Below, in pieces: positions 17,565-25,576 of a stretch of 64,000 nucleotides of DNA. The stretch is from contig JBJXEA010000017.1 of assembly GCA_046155285.1 (NCBI GenBank), positions 124,001-188,000 of the forward strand. The letters are read 5' to 3'. This DNA comes from CAILHX01 sp046155285. Lineage in GTDB: Bacteria; Pseudomonadota; Gammaproteobacteria; Burkholderiales; Methylophilaceae. A program made the position numbers and the translations under genes. The stretch's first letter is position 1. Each line of letters opens with the position of its first letter. The notes beneath the pieces are model-generated. The model worked only from the letters and a program-made list of their open reading frames with translations, was not told the origin of the DNA and did no database searches.

Positions 17565-18602
17565 ATGGCAACTTTCCAGCAGCGTAAATCAGGTTATTGG
17601 CAGGCGAGAGTCCGACGTAAAGGCCAAGATCCTGTCAGTCAGAGTTTTCGTACTAAAACCGAAGCTGAAATATGGGCACGTGGCGTTGAGGCTGAAATCG
17701 AAAAAGGTAGCTTTGTATCGTCCGCGCTGGCAGAGCGATCAATCTTTTCAGATATTGCTATCCAGTTCGCTGATGACTTTGCCCCTCACCATTATCGTGG
17801 CGCTGCGTGGAAACATAAACTGGATCGTCTGGTAGAAAGGCTAGGAAACTATTCTTTAGCAGCCATAACGCCGATCGCTGTAGCGAAGTATCGAGACGAC
17901 AGACTGAAGGATCCAGACTCTCGTTATACCGCTACGGCAAAGCCTCCACGTGTTTCGAATACTACGGTGAAAGCCGAGCTAGATTTACTAAGCAAAGTGC
18001 TCGATGTTGCTAGCAAGGAGTTCGGTATCCCTCTTCCCGCTGGAAACCCAGTAGCTAACATCAGGAAGCCCAAGCCAGGAAAGGGTAGGGATAGACGGTT
18101 GAATAATGACGAATGGGAAGCGTTGATTGCTGAGTGTAAGACTTCACAAAATCAATATTTGTATCCTGCATTAATACTTTCAGTAGAGACGGCTATGCGT
18201 CAAGGTGAGTTGTTGCAGTTGAAGTGGACTGACATTGATCGAAAGCGCAAACTAGCAATGTTGCTTGATACAGATAAAATTAAGACAGAAGAACCTCGTG
18301 CGGTGCCACTATCTAGCAAGGCAATAGCGGTAATTGATGCTCTTCCATCTAAGTTCAATAAAGGTCGACTTATCCCACTGGAACGCATGACTCTTTACAA
18401 GGCATTCGAGCGAGCCTGTGATCGTGCACAAATTAGCAACTATACATGGCATGATTTACGGCATGAGGCTCTATCTAGGTTGGCTGAGCGTGGCGATTTC
18501 ACAGTCTTGGAGATGGCAGCCGTTAGCGGACATAAAACGTTGCAGATGCTCAAGCGATATACTCATTTACAGGCTGAGAATTTGGCTAAGAAGCTGGGTT
18601 GA
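17565..18602 (+). CDS. Tyrosine-family site-specific integrase
   Basis: 345-residue phage/ICE-type integrase that inserts and excises the island at tRNA-Ser. An N-terminal arm-binding segment starts MATFQQRKSGYWQARVRRKGQ. The SAM-like core-binding region spans ~60-160. The catalytic domain has Arg in SVETAMRQGELLQLKW, the His-x-x-Arg box in WHDLRHEALSRLAERG, and VSGHKTLQMLKRYTHL with the nucleophilic Tyr. Start chosen at 17565, where homologues usually begin; a longer in-frame start at 17505 lies nearer attL. It is complete and apparently functional. Confidence 0.93.
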   Translation: MATFQQRKSGYWQARVRRKGQDPVSQSFRTKTEAEIWARGVEAEIEKGSFVSSALAERSIFSDIAIQFADDFAPHHYRGAAWKHKLDRLVERLGNYSLAAITPIAVAKYRDDRLKDPDSRYTATAKPPRVSNTTVKAELDLLSKVLDVASKEFGIPLPAGNPVANIRKPKPGKGRDRRLNNDEWEALIAECKTSQNQYLYPALILSVETAMRQGELLQLKWTDIDRKRKLAMLLDTDKIKTEEPRAVPLSSKAIAVIDALPSKFNKGRLIPLERMTLYKAFERACDRAQISNYTWHDLRHEALSRLAERGDFTVLEMAAVSGHKTLQMLKRYTHLQAENLAKKLG

Positions 18603-19044
18603 TGCTTAATTAAGATTTAAATTCTGTTCCACATCTCAAATTGATTAATCGCGCTTGTCCGTTAAGAAGACATTTAGTCTTAAATTTAAACAGAGTGAAG
18701 AGCACGCCGATTCCGTCAAATATGCTAGCCTCATCAAGCGTCAGATTCTCGGCCATTGCAGCCGTTACCGGCCAACACAAATACTGTTCTCTTTAAAAGT
18801 CAAAGCGGTCATTCACAGAATACACAAAGTTTTTTGACACGCTCCCTCGGCTATCGCAAATGACCGAAAACTACATGAAGGTTATAGCGCCAAAGTCTTG
18901 AGTGGGAGTTTTGAGCGAGGGGTGAAAAAGCAGCATAAAAGCTCCCTTTTTAAGTTGTTCTTGACACCATCAACAATCCAACGGCTAAGTAGCTTGCTCT
19001 CGCAGTCTTGTTACCCTCTTTTAAAACAAGTACCAGCTCAAATT
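18603..19044. other. Gap of 442 bp after the integrase, no gene recognised
   Basis: A GTG-started 60-codon frame at 18655-18837 has no recognisable features. The rest is mixed-composition sequence with no strong hairpin or tRNA. It may hold decayed sequence from earlier insertions. Confidence 0.5.
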
Positions 19045-19536
19045 TTATTTCTGCGTCCATTTTGTTGACCTCTGCTGACATTCAGCCGAGGGGAGCCTCG
19101 CTCCATGCTGAAGCATGGCATTTAGTGCCTCAGCCGCCCTTGCCGATGGCACCACACCATGCTCAACAAGTTGATCCAGCACCCATAAGACTCCCATTAC
19201 CTCAACTCCGTCTTTAGACGCCTGCTTACGCAGTTTGCCATCGCCTGTCAGGAGCGAATGTCCTGTCTTTTGAGCGAGAAAGTAGCAGGAGACGTCAGCC
19301 AAGGAGCTATTGCCGTGCTCGTTCTTTAGGGTAAAAAGTTGCGAAACCGCTGCATCATCCAGCGCTTCTATCATCAAACCCAGTGTTACGAGATGTTCCT
19401 TAGGCAGATCATTTAGTTCGTGAAGTACGAATTCCGTACAACAAAAGGTGATCGGCAACTGGAAAAGCTCATCCAGCAATCCAGCGTTACGAAGGTCGAT
19501 CCAAATGTTGGTATCGCTGATATAAACCTTTGTCAT
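19045..19536 (-). CDS. PIN-domain protein, likely toxin-type ribonuclease
   Basis: 163 residues with PIN-fold features: the N-terminal Asp motif VYISDTNIWIDL, a central acidic FVLHELNDLP, SSLADVSCYFLAQKTG, and LLTGDGKLRKQA near the C-terminus. PIN domains are Mg-dependent RNases found in many toxin-antitoxin pairs. Its start overlaps the stop of the upstream HTH-ImmA/IrrE gene by four bases, so the two are made together. The residues resemble the DUF3368-like subgroup. Toxin activity is inferred from the fold and pairing. Confidence 0.7.
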   Translation of the reverse strand: MTKVYISDTNIWIDLRNAGLLDELFQLPITFCCTEFVLHELNDLPKEHLVTLGLMIEALDDAAVSQLFTLKNEHGNSSLADVSCYFLAQKTGHSLLTGDGKLRKQASKDGVEVMGVLWVLDQLVEHGVVPSARAAEALNAMLQHGARLPSAECQQRSTKWTQK

Positions 19537-20591
19537 TGAATACCCAGCGGACCAGTCAGGCTGGGATCAAGAGCACTTAGTGGCTGCTGCAAAAATTCAG
19601 CAGCCCTGGATTTGCTGAAAATATCTTCTGCCAACCCCCAAAATACCAGTGATTCGAATCGGCGAGGAGTCTCGGGGGGGGATGCTTCGGGTTCGTCCTT
19701 TCGCCAGCCATTCATGCTGAACTGGATGGAGCTTTGTTGATAACCTGAATCACTAAGCAAGTCCAAGTCTTTCAGGCGGCGCAAAACCGCAGCCATAGAA
19801 AGACCATACTGTTGCTTGGCAATCAGCAATTCACGGGGGTGCACTCGTGAGCGCTTATGTCCACCAAAGTCAGCAGTTACACAGGTCTCGGGATACAGAA
19901 ATGCGCCAGCGAATCGATGACAGCAGTGCTCGATGTCCCCTTCAGTCATGTCGTCGGGAAATTTCATGACCCAGTGGCCCAGTTCATGAGCTGCGGTAAA
20001 GCGCATCCGTTCCCCTGGACGCTCCGCATTCAAGGCAATCAATACGTGTTTGCCATCATTAGTTGCCGCGCATGCACCATCAAAATCGTCTGGGCCATAT
20101 AGCAAGGCGACCTTAATTCCTCGCTCTTCCAGTAGCTCGGTAAGATTAACGATCGCGTCTTCGCCAATCTGCCAGTCTTGACGTAGCTGGTTAGCCGCCG
20201 CCTCAGCTTCGTCAAAGGAGGACACTGGGAGTATTTGTGCGGGGACAGCCTGAATGGTTACATCTTCAAGCTCAAAACAGTTCTCCAGAGCGATATAGCG
20301 CTCCAGATGCTCCCGAATTCGCTCGGTCACCTGCGCTTGCCGTTTTTTCGGCATCTTAGCTAGTTTGCGGAATTCAAGTGGAGCAAGCTCAACGACGTCG
20401 GACCGGAAAAAATATTCCGGGCTCAGCTCCAGTGCTTTGGCAAGCTGAAGCAAGCGAGTTGAGTTCGGAGTGCTTTGACCGTTCTCATACTTGCTGAGTG
20501 CTTGTTTAGTGATATCGCCAATACGCTGCGCCAAGTCATCTAGGCTATAGCCTTTCAGCACGCGTGCTCGCTTGATGCGATCATTAAACAT
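19533..20591 (-). CDS. HTH (XRE) regulator fused to ImmA/IrrE metallopeptidase
   Basis: 352 residues. Residues 5-60 are a Cro/C1-type HTH (LKGYSLDDLAQRIGDITKQALSKYENG). Residues ~140-280 are an ImmA/IrrE-type zinc peptidase with H202-E203-x-x-H206 in FTAAHELGHWVMKF. Such fusions act as repressors and are inactivated or activated by proteolysis in mobile elements. It has an AGGAGG site before the ATG and overlaps the downstream PIN gene, giving a regulator/toxin-type unit. An inverted repeat just upstream (20604-20639) is a likely self-operator. Confidence 0.85.
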   Translation of the reverse strand: MFNDRIKRARVLKGYSLDDLAQRIGDITKQALSKYENGQSTPNSTRLLQLAKALELSPEYFFRSDVVELAPLEFRKLAKMPKKRQAQVTERIREHLERYIALENCFELEDVTIQAVPAQILPVSSFDEAEAAANQLRQDWQIGEDAIVNLTELLEERGIKVALLYGPDDFDGACAATNDGKHVLIALNAERPGERMRFTAAHELGHWVMKFPDDMTEGDIEHCCHRFAGAFLYPETCVTADFGGHKRSRVHPRELLIAKQQYGLSMAAVLRRLKDLDLLSDSGYQQSSIQFSMNGWRKDEPEASPPETPRRFESLVFWGLAEDIFSKSRAAEFLQQPLSALDPSLTGPLGIQ

Positions 20592-20603
20592 GGCGCCCTC
20601 CTA

Positions 20604-20639
20604 GTTGACAATTTCTAAAATTATAAACCATTTGTCAAC
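20604..20639. promoter_or_regulatory. Inverted repeat, candidate operator of the HTH-ImmA gene
   Basis: GTTGACAA and TTGTCAAC form a perfect 8-bp inverted repeat separated by 20 bases of A/T-rich DNA containing TATAAT on the minus strand, 12-48 bases before the HTH-ImmA/IrrE start. Place and symmetry suit autorepression by the XRE domain. Confidence 0.5.
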
Positions 20640-20872
20640 CAAGGAATACCCTTATTTTGCACTAATTCCAGTTCGGCCTGAGAAGCAGAGTTTTTATATT
20701 CTCTCTGAGTAATTGAAGCCGCCTCCAAACTAGTTTCAGCTGCACAGGCAAATGGGCTTGTCCAGAATGTTTTGTAAAGCAGCCATTGCCCATTACATAG
20801 AGAAGCGTCCGCAAAGGCCGAAGAACAGCCCTTCGATATATCTGGCTTGGAGGTCAGCTCCAGTCTTGCCAT
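20621..20872 (-). CDS. Possible small hypothetical protein (83 aa)
   Basis: An 83-codon frame from an ATG with AGGGCG a few bases upstream. The product (MARLELTSKPDISKGCSSAF...) has three Cys and no recognisable motif, signal peptide or membrane span. Its end overlaps the inverted repeat in front of the HTH-ImmA gene, which argues for chance. Listed because nothing else fills this stretch. Confidence 0.25.
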   Translation of the reverse strand: MARLELTSKPDISKGCSSAFADASLCNGQWLLYKTFWTSPFACAAETSLEAASITQREYKNSASQAELELVQNKGIPWLTNGL

Positions 20873-21004
20873 AATCGCCCTATAACCGCCTTGCTAAACT
20901 TTAAAAGACGCAAGGTATGCTGGGTTTTATTATTTTTACCCTGGAATTTTTTGTAGTGGCAGGAATGCTTAATCACCAACATTACCTGCATGCCAATGCT
21001 CAAC

Positions 21005-22270
21005 TCACTCCCTTAAACTCCGTATTTTACTGATCGACAAAGTGGCCTCACTGGGCATGGGGTGGCTGGTTGATGAACTGGATGGAGTGGACGATAAACC
21101 GCATCCTTCCATTGCCAAAGGTGAGCTGAGTGGTGATCCACTATTGAAAGTTAAAACCTTAGTCGGATCCAAACTATCCGCTAACTTTAATGCCCAATCT
21201 ATCCATTCAGTAGGTGATGCACTGACTATATGTTCATTAGCTTCTGACTTATTAACTTCGGCTACAAACGACCTGATTCTTTGCGCTCTTTCCCAGTTTC
21301 TGATGTCCCTGAATAGTTTGGTTACTTTTTCATTTTCCTTCTCTCTTGCTAACCTGAGTTGCTCTAAACGCTGTAATTCTTGTTGATGTTCAAGAGTCTT
21401 ACGGTTCTCCTCATTTGCTTCAGCTGTCCGTTGCACGGCGACCTTATTAACTGCAACAAAAAAATCTTCAAGTTTGGCCTCAAGCTTACGATTCTTAGTG
21501 TCACCAATAGTGTGCATATTGAAGAGACCATTCATATCGAGAACATTGAGAGCAAGGCTGCAATTAGCTTGATGGTCCCATTTTCTTATACGAAGCCAAG
21601 GTTTCTTTTTCAGTAACTTTTCTTCCAGAGGGGTAATGACATGAGGAATTTTGTTGGTTCTCTCTATCAGCCTAAATCCTATCTGATGACCTAAAACATG
21701 AATCCTGGGTATTACTGTATGGTCGTTCTTCACTATAGTGACCTCATAACCACGCTGTTCACAAGTCTTAATAATGCTATCAATGATTAAGATGGCCCGA
21801 TCAATTGATTCATGGCTCACATAAAGAATGAGAGTGTCAGAAGGACTCTGAATTAAACCATTCTCATCTGGCTTAGTATTTAACAGGGAGGATCTGGTCT
21901 TTGCAGCCAATGAGTGCAGCGAAGAAATTTTACTTGAGATGATGACTGGTTGATTTAGTGGTTCGGTAGAAATTAATTTGCCCCATAGCTTTTCACGTTC
22001 TGCAGTTACTCCTTCTTCTTCTACCCAATGACATGTTGTTATTCTTGTTTTACCACTACAACATGTGCCAAGTGAAATTTTCGGAGGATGCTTTCCGTTT
22101 GAAAGCATTACCCAATAGCCGCGATATGGAATTGGAATTTCTAACTTACTGCAAATTTTAAGGAGAGCCCCCTTGGAAATTCCATACTGTTTAGCGACTG
22201 TGGTTGCTGGATAAGTCCAAACTTCTGAATATAGCTTTTCACGATCATAGACAACGATTCTATCGGGCAT
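21005..22270 (-). CDS. Hypothetical protein with N-terminal HTH-like motif and coiled coil
   Basis: 421 residues. The N-terminus (YDREKLYSEVWTYPATTVAKQYGISKGALLKIC...IPIPYRGYWVMLSNGK) is a conserved helix-turn-helix-like segment seen in many unannotated bacterial proteins on mobile elements. Residues ~270-345 are highly charged and helical (EHQQELQRLEQLRLAREKENEK), probably a coiled coil. The middle is unassigned. It stands alone on the minus strand in an A/T-rich stretch. DNA binding is plausible from the N-terminus; the biological role is unknown. Confidence 0.7.
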   Translation of the reverse strand: MPDRIVVYDREKLYSEVWTYPATTVAKQYGISKGALLKICSKLEIPIPYRGYWVMLSNGKHPPKISLGTCCSGKTRITTCHWVEEEGVTAEREKLWGKLISTEPLNQPVIISSKISSLHSLAAKTRSSLLNTKPDENGLIQSPSDTLILYVSHESIDRAILIIDSIIKTCEQRGYEVTIVKNDHTVIPRIHVLGHQIGFRLIERTNKIPHVITPLEEKLLKKKPWLRIRKWDHQANCSLALNVLDMNGLFNMHTIGDTKNRKLEAKLEDFFVAVNKVAVQRTAEANEENRKTLEHQQELQRLEQLRLAREKENEKVTKLFRDIRNWERAQRIRSFVAEVNKSEANEHIVSASPTEWIDWALKLADSLDPTKVLTFNSGSPLSSPLAMEGCGLSSTPSSSSTSHPMPSEATLSISKIRSLRE

Positions 22271-22388
22271 TTTGTATTCCTAAATTGTGGGATATGGCCG
22301 ATTTCTGCCTCATAATCCTCTTAAAAATACGTGTTCTTAGCATCCACTTTTTGTATTTGATACTTAGCCACAATATTCAATGACTGTT

Positions 22389-22829
22389 TTAATTTGATGA
22401 GGAAGAAAAGACTGTTTTGATGTTTATTGGTTTTTCGTCGGTGACACCGTTACTGCCATAGATGATTTTTTGACCATCTAAGAGTTCATAAATTGTGACC
22501 GGTTCTAATTCACCACCACACTTGATATTAGCCGTCATAACTTTTTTAAGCTGATCCATTTTCCAGACATTCGTCTGATTGACATATCCTGGGGTAACGA
22601 CATGTGCCTGCGTAATTTCAACATCCGATCGATCAACCAGTGACTGCAATTGATCATTGTCAGTCAAAAACAAAATTGACTTAAATTTACCATCCTCATA
22701 ACTAACTGCATATTCAACGTAAAGCCACGGTATATGAATATGAAGTTGGACGTATTGCCAAAGGCGCTCCCCATTTAAAGACAGCTGTTTAAGCACCGGC
22801 ACTTCAGCATGATCGTATGTTTCGAACAT
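22389..22829 (-). CDS. Hypothetical protein, 146 aa
   Basis: Soluble protein beginning MFETYDHAEVPVLKQLSLNG, with no recognised motif, signal peptide or membrane span. The centre is rich in beta-prone residues (WLYVEYAVSYEDGKFKSILF). The start at 22829 is preferred over an upstream in-frame codon at 22871, which adds a hydrophobic tail with no support. Low G+C and the MORN/YwqK remnant next to it suggest a leftover immunity-type gene, but this is only a guess from context. Confidence 0.5.
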   Translation of the reverse strand: MFETYDHAEVPVLKQLSLNGERLWQYVQLHIHIPWLYVEYAVSYEDGKFKSILFLTDNDQLQSLVDRSDVEITQAHVVTPGYVNQTNVWKMDQLKKVMTANIKCGGELEPVTIYELLDGQKIIYGSNGVTDEKPINIKTVFSSSSN

Positions 22830-22963
22830 AGTTTCTTGTAAAAAAATTAATGAGTTCCATAACGATATCAATCCATCACAAAAATGTCAATAATATTATA
22901 CTATTCATATAGTTACTGTTGCGTATATTGATAATATAACCTCGATTTCCACATCAAATTTGG

Positions 22964-23119
22964 ATGCATTTTTATACCCAGTGGTATGAAAACGGACAAA
23001 TGCGTGTACTAAGTAATTTTATGAATGGTAAAAAAGATGGCGAAGAAACCGCATTTAATGAAGATGGCAGTATTAGTTACAAAAGTACCTATGTTGATGG
23101 TAAAGAAATTAAACAGTAA
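22964..23119 (+). pseudogene. YwqK/MORN-repeat protein fragment (51 aa)
   Basis: A short frame encoding HFYTQWYENGQMR, NFMNGKKDGEETAFNEDGSI and YVDGKEIKQ. These are about two MORN_2-type repeats (YENG-x-x, NGK-x-DG, EDGS, DGK) as found in YwqK-family proteins, which are usually longer and secreted or antitoxin-annotated. No signal peptide or full repeat array is present, so this looks like the 3' end of a larger gene. An ATG opens the frame but has no ribosome site. Confidence 0.55.
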
Positions 23120-23168
23120 AACCCGAATTAAATTTCCATAGTGGCAGGAATAAAAGACTGTCAGAAAA

Positions 23169-23609
23169 TTATAGAATCTCTAATTTGGTTTTATTCTCCA
23201 CTAACCTCGGCCACCTATCATGCACCCACTGGTATTCCTCAGGGGTATCCATAGTGACGACATAGAGACGGATCTGGTCATCCACATGAGCGACCAACCC
23301 TTGGATCGCCTGACCTTCCGGCACATCTATCCAATGTGACTTGCGGTCATGGTCTTTCTCCATGAATGACTGGACGGGCAAAATCACCGGTTGAGGATGG
23401 AACCGCTTCCATTTGCCTTGTTTGATGGAATCCAGACGAGCCCAACCACCATTGACGAAACATTCGGCTGGCTCTTCTTTCCGCTTGCCCCACGCGACCC
23501 ATTCAACGTCACCATCACGCTTGAGGACAGGCAACGCAGCCTTAGGACTTGGGAAATAGATCGTCCAGTCCTTGCCTGATTTATCTGTGTATTTGGCACC
23601 GCCGCACAT
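23169..23609 (-). CDS. SRAP-like (HMCES/YedK family) protein
   Basis: 146 residues starting MCGGAKYTDKSG. Removal of Met would expose Cys2, the residue that SRAP proteins use to cross-link abasic sites in single-stranded DNA. Other stretches (YFPSPKAALPVLKRDGDVEW, WGKRKEE, GGWARLDSIKQGKW, SFMEKDHDRKSHW) match a short SRAP-like subfamily better than full YedK (~220 residues). A start 56 codons upstream would bury Cys2 behind a poly-Ser run and overlap the divergent gene; it is rejected. Likely part of the DNA-damage cargo. Confidence 0.75.
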   Translation of the reverse strand: MCGGAKYTDKSGKDWTIYFPSPKAALPVLKRDGDVEWVAWGKRKEEPAECFVNGGWARLDSIKQGKWKRFHPQPVILPVQSFMEKDHDRKSHWIDVPEGQAIQGLVAHVDDQIRLYVVTMDTPEEYQWVHDRWPRLVENKTKLEIL

Positions 23610-23658
23610 GATGGAAGCATAAAACAAAATCTTAGCGACATGGCATACTTCCATCATG
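23607..23658. promoter_or_regulatory. Inverted repeat holding both divergent start codons
   Basis: CATGATGGAAG (23607) and CTTCCATCATG (23648) are a perfect 11-bp inverted repeat, 13 of 14 when extended. The left arm contains the SRAP gene's start on the minus strand and the right arm contains the start of the plus-strand small gene. The 30 A/T-rich bases between must hold both promoters. A protein bound here would control both genes. Confidence 0.55.
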
Positions 23659-23922
23659 AATCCGAATACGCTGCTCGAACTGCTCGAACTGCTCGCTGAA
23701 GTTGAATCAGAAGACCCTATCGATTTCTCCGGTTTGCCTTTTGAAGCGAAAGACTTGAGGCATCTGGCGTGTCTCAATGTATCAGAACTATTGGAACAAA
23801 TGCCTCACAACCCCATTGAGGAGCGGGAGATAGTCATGGCGACCGCCATGGTCAGGCTGGTGCTGGAGAATATGGTATTGAATGCCAGGCTTGCGATTCT
23901 GAATCAGGAAGACTCTTTGTAG
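23656..23922 (+). CDS. Small acidic helical protein, unknown function (88 aa)
   Basis: MNPNTLLELLELLAEVESED followed by leucine-rich amphipathic helices (LACLNVSELLEQM, MVRLVLENMVLNARLAIL). There are no Cys or His clusters and no membrane span. It is divergent from the SRAP-like gene, sharing a symmetric 52-bp control region, so co-regulation is likely. The sequence is unrecognised. Coding is supported by a regular amphipathic composition and by its position, not by homology. Confidence 0.55.
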   Translation: MNPNTLLELLELLAEVESEDPIDFSGLPFEAKDLRHLACLNVSELLEQMPHNPIEEREIVMATAMVRLVLENMVLNARLAILNQEDSL

Positions 23923-24115
23923 AATGTGTATTCAGTCAAAACTGCCACCATATTTATGTCATCGGTAGTAGATTAATAGTCGCATATCGGCCAGAAGCAT
24001 TCATTTTAGTGACTGCCATTTTCGGATTATTATTCTAGGCGTGTAAGTGCGATAATCGCCCACTTAATATAATGAGCATAGTCAAGGTTGACTTGCAATA
24101 GCTGTTAAAAACCAT

Positions 24116-25576
24116 ATGAAATTCTCAGTTCTTCATATCTCTGATCTCCATCGCGATCTAAGCGATGAGGTTCCGAATGGATGGCTGCTTGATTCGCTCG
24201 CTCGCGATTTTGATCAATTCGATGAGCAAACCCCAAAAATAACGATGCCTAAACTCTGCATAATAAGCGGTGATCTTGTGCACGGAGTCAGCCTAAACGT
24301 AGCAGATCCCGGTAAAGAGTTGATGCGCCAGTACGTTCAGGCCGAGGAATTTTTCGTCGGTTTGGCAGACAGATTTTTCAATGGCGATCGCGAACGTATT
24401 GTTATCTTGCCTGGCAACCACGATGTTTGCCTCAGTGACGTAATGGCAAGTTTTCAGAGGATTGAAATTCCAATTGAACCTGAGATGAAGGCAAGGCTTG
24501 TCAAAGAACTATTCACGCCAAATTCTGAACTAAGATGGTCTTGGCGAGAGATGTGTTTCTTCAGGATTACGAACAGTGATATGTACCGTGACCGATTCCG
24601 CTATTTTGCTTCGACATACAACAGCTTTTATCAGGGTAAAAGAACTTATCAACTCACACCCGAACAGCAATTCGACGTTTTTGACTTCGCCGACCTTGGC
24701 TTCTGTGTAGTGGCACTAAATAGCTGTTTCAACAATGACCCACTCAGGCGTGTAGGCTCATTTCATCCCAACACCCTGACAGAGGCGTGCCGAGCCTTAC
24801 GTAATAGCAGCCGTGTTGGTTGGTTAACGGCTGTAGCGTGGCATCACAACCTCGTTGGCGGCCCAACTCAGGATGACTATTTGGACGCTGGATTTCTACA
24901 GTTGCTCATCGATGCGGGTGCATCGCTTGGTTTTCACGGCCACCAACATTTACCAGAGTGCTTCGACGAACGCTACCGGCTAGGTAATAATCCAAGGAAA
25001 ATGACTATTGTTAGTGCCAGCACGCTTTGTGCAGAGCCGAAAAACCTAAGACCCGGCGTGCCTCGAAGTTACAACATTGTTGAGTTGGATACAGGTGGCT
25101 GGGTTGGCTGCGTGCACCAGAGACAGATGGTAAATATGCAAATGCCTTTGCCTGTTTGGGGCCCCGGACATTTCATCAATACAAACAACTCATTCTTCGA
25201 TTTCGAAATATGCAAACCTCTCGCGACTAGATCGTCACAACTTGACGTGCAGTTGGCACTCGATCAAGCTGACAAGCTTCTTGGGGCTGGCCTATGGCAC
25301 AAAGCATTAGAGATTCTCGAGGAGATAAAGGAAGTCCCGCTCGCACGACCACTGCTGGTGAAGGCGCTTGAAGAGCTTGGTGATGAACGCCGCACGATCA
25401 CCGAAATGTGGCCACCCAGGAACAACGCAGAAGCGGTGATACTTGGAGGTGCAGTGCTTAATAGTGCTACTACAGATGAAGCTGAAGCATTTGTTCGATT
25501 GGAGCTGGTGTCCGACAACACGGATGCAAGTGTTCGTGATATATCACGTCGAATTGTTGAAAGGCGGCTTAAATGA
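24116..25576 (+). CDS. Calcineurin-like metallophosphoesterase (candidate defence effector)
   Basis: 486 residues. The full set of metallophosphoesterase motifs is visible: D10-x-H12 in LHISDLHRDL, G-D53 in IISGDLVHG, GNHD (100-103) in LPGNHDVCLS, H243/H244 in VAWHHNLVGG and G-H276-x-H278 in FHGHQHLPE. The C-terminal ~130 residues are helical and possibly TPR-like (QADKLLGAGLWHKALEILEEI). It overlaps by four bases (ATGA) with an HSP90-like ATPase, so a two-gene unit is certain at the DNA level. Substrate may be nucleotide, nucleic acid or phosphoprotein. The defence role is inferred from location. Confidence 0.85.
   Translation: MKFSVLHISDLHRDLSDEVPNGWLLDSLARDFDQFDEQTPKITMPKLCIISGDLVHGVSLNVADPGKELMRQYVQAEEFFVGLADRFFNGDRERIVILPGNHDVCLSDVMASFQRIEIPIEPEMKARLVKELFTPNSELRWSWREMCFFRITNSDMYRDRFRYFASTYNSFYQGKRTYQLTPEQQFDVFDFADLGFCVVALNSCFNNDPLRRVGSFHPNTLTEACRALRNSSRVGWLTAVAWHHNLVGGPTQDDYLDAGFLQLLIDAGASLGFHGHQHLPECFDERYRLGNNPRKMTIVSASTLCAEPKNLRPGVPRSYNIVELDTGGWVGCVHQRQMVNMQMPLPVWGPGHFINTNNSFFDFEICKPLATRSSQLDVQLALDQADKLLGAGLWHKALEILEEIKEVPLARPLLVKALEELGDERRTITEMWPPRNNAEAVILGGAVLNSATTDEAEAFVRLELVSDNTDASVRDISRRIVERRLK

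Noticed and set aside
18655..18837. 60-codon GTG-started frame after the integrase
   Set aside because: No ribosome site, no motif, unusual composition; likely chance or decayed sequence.
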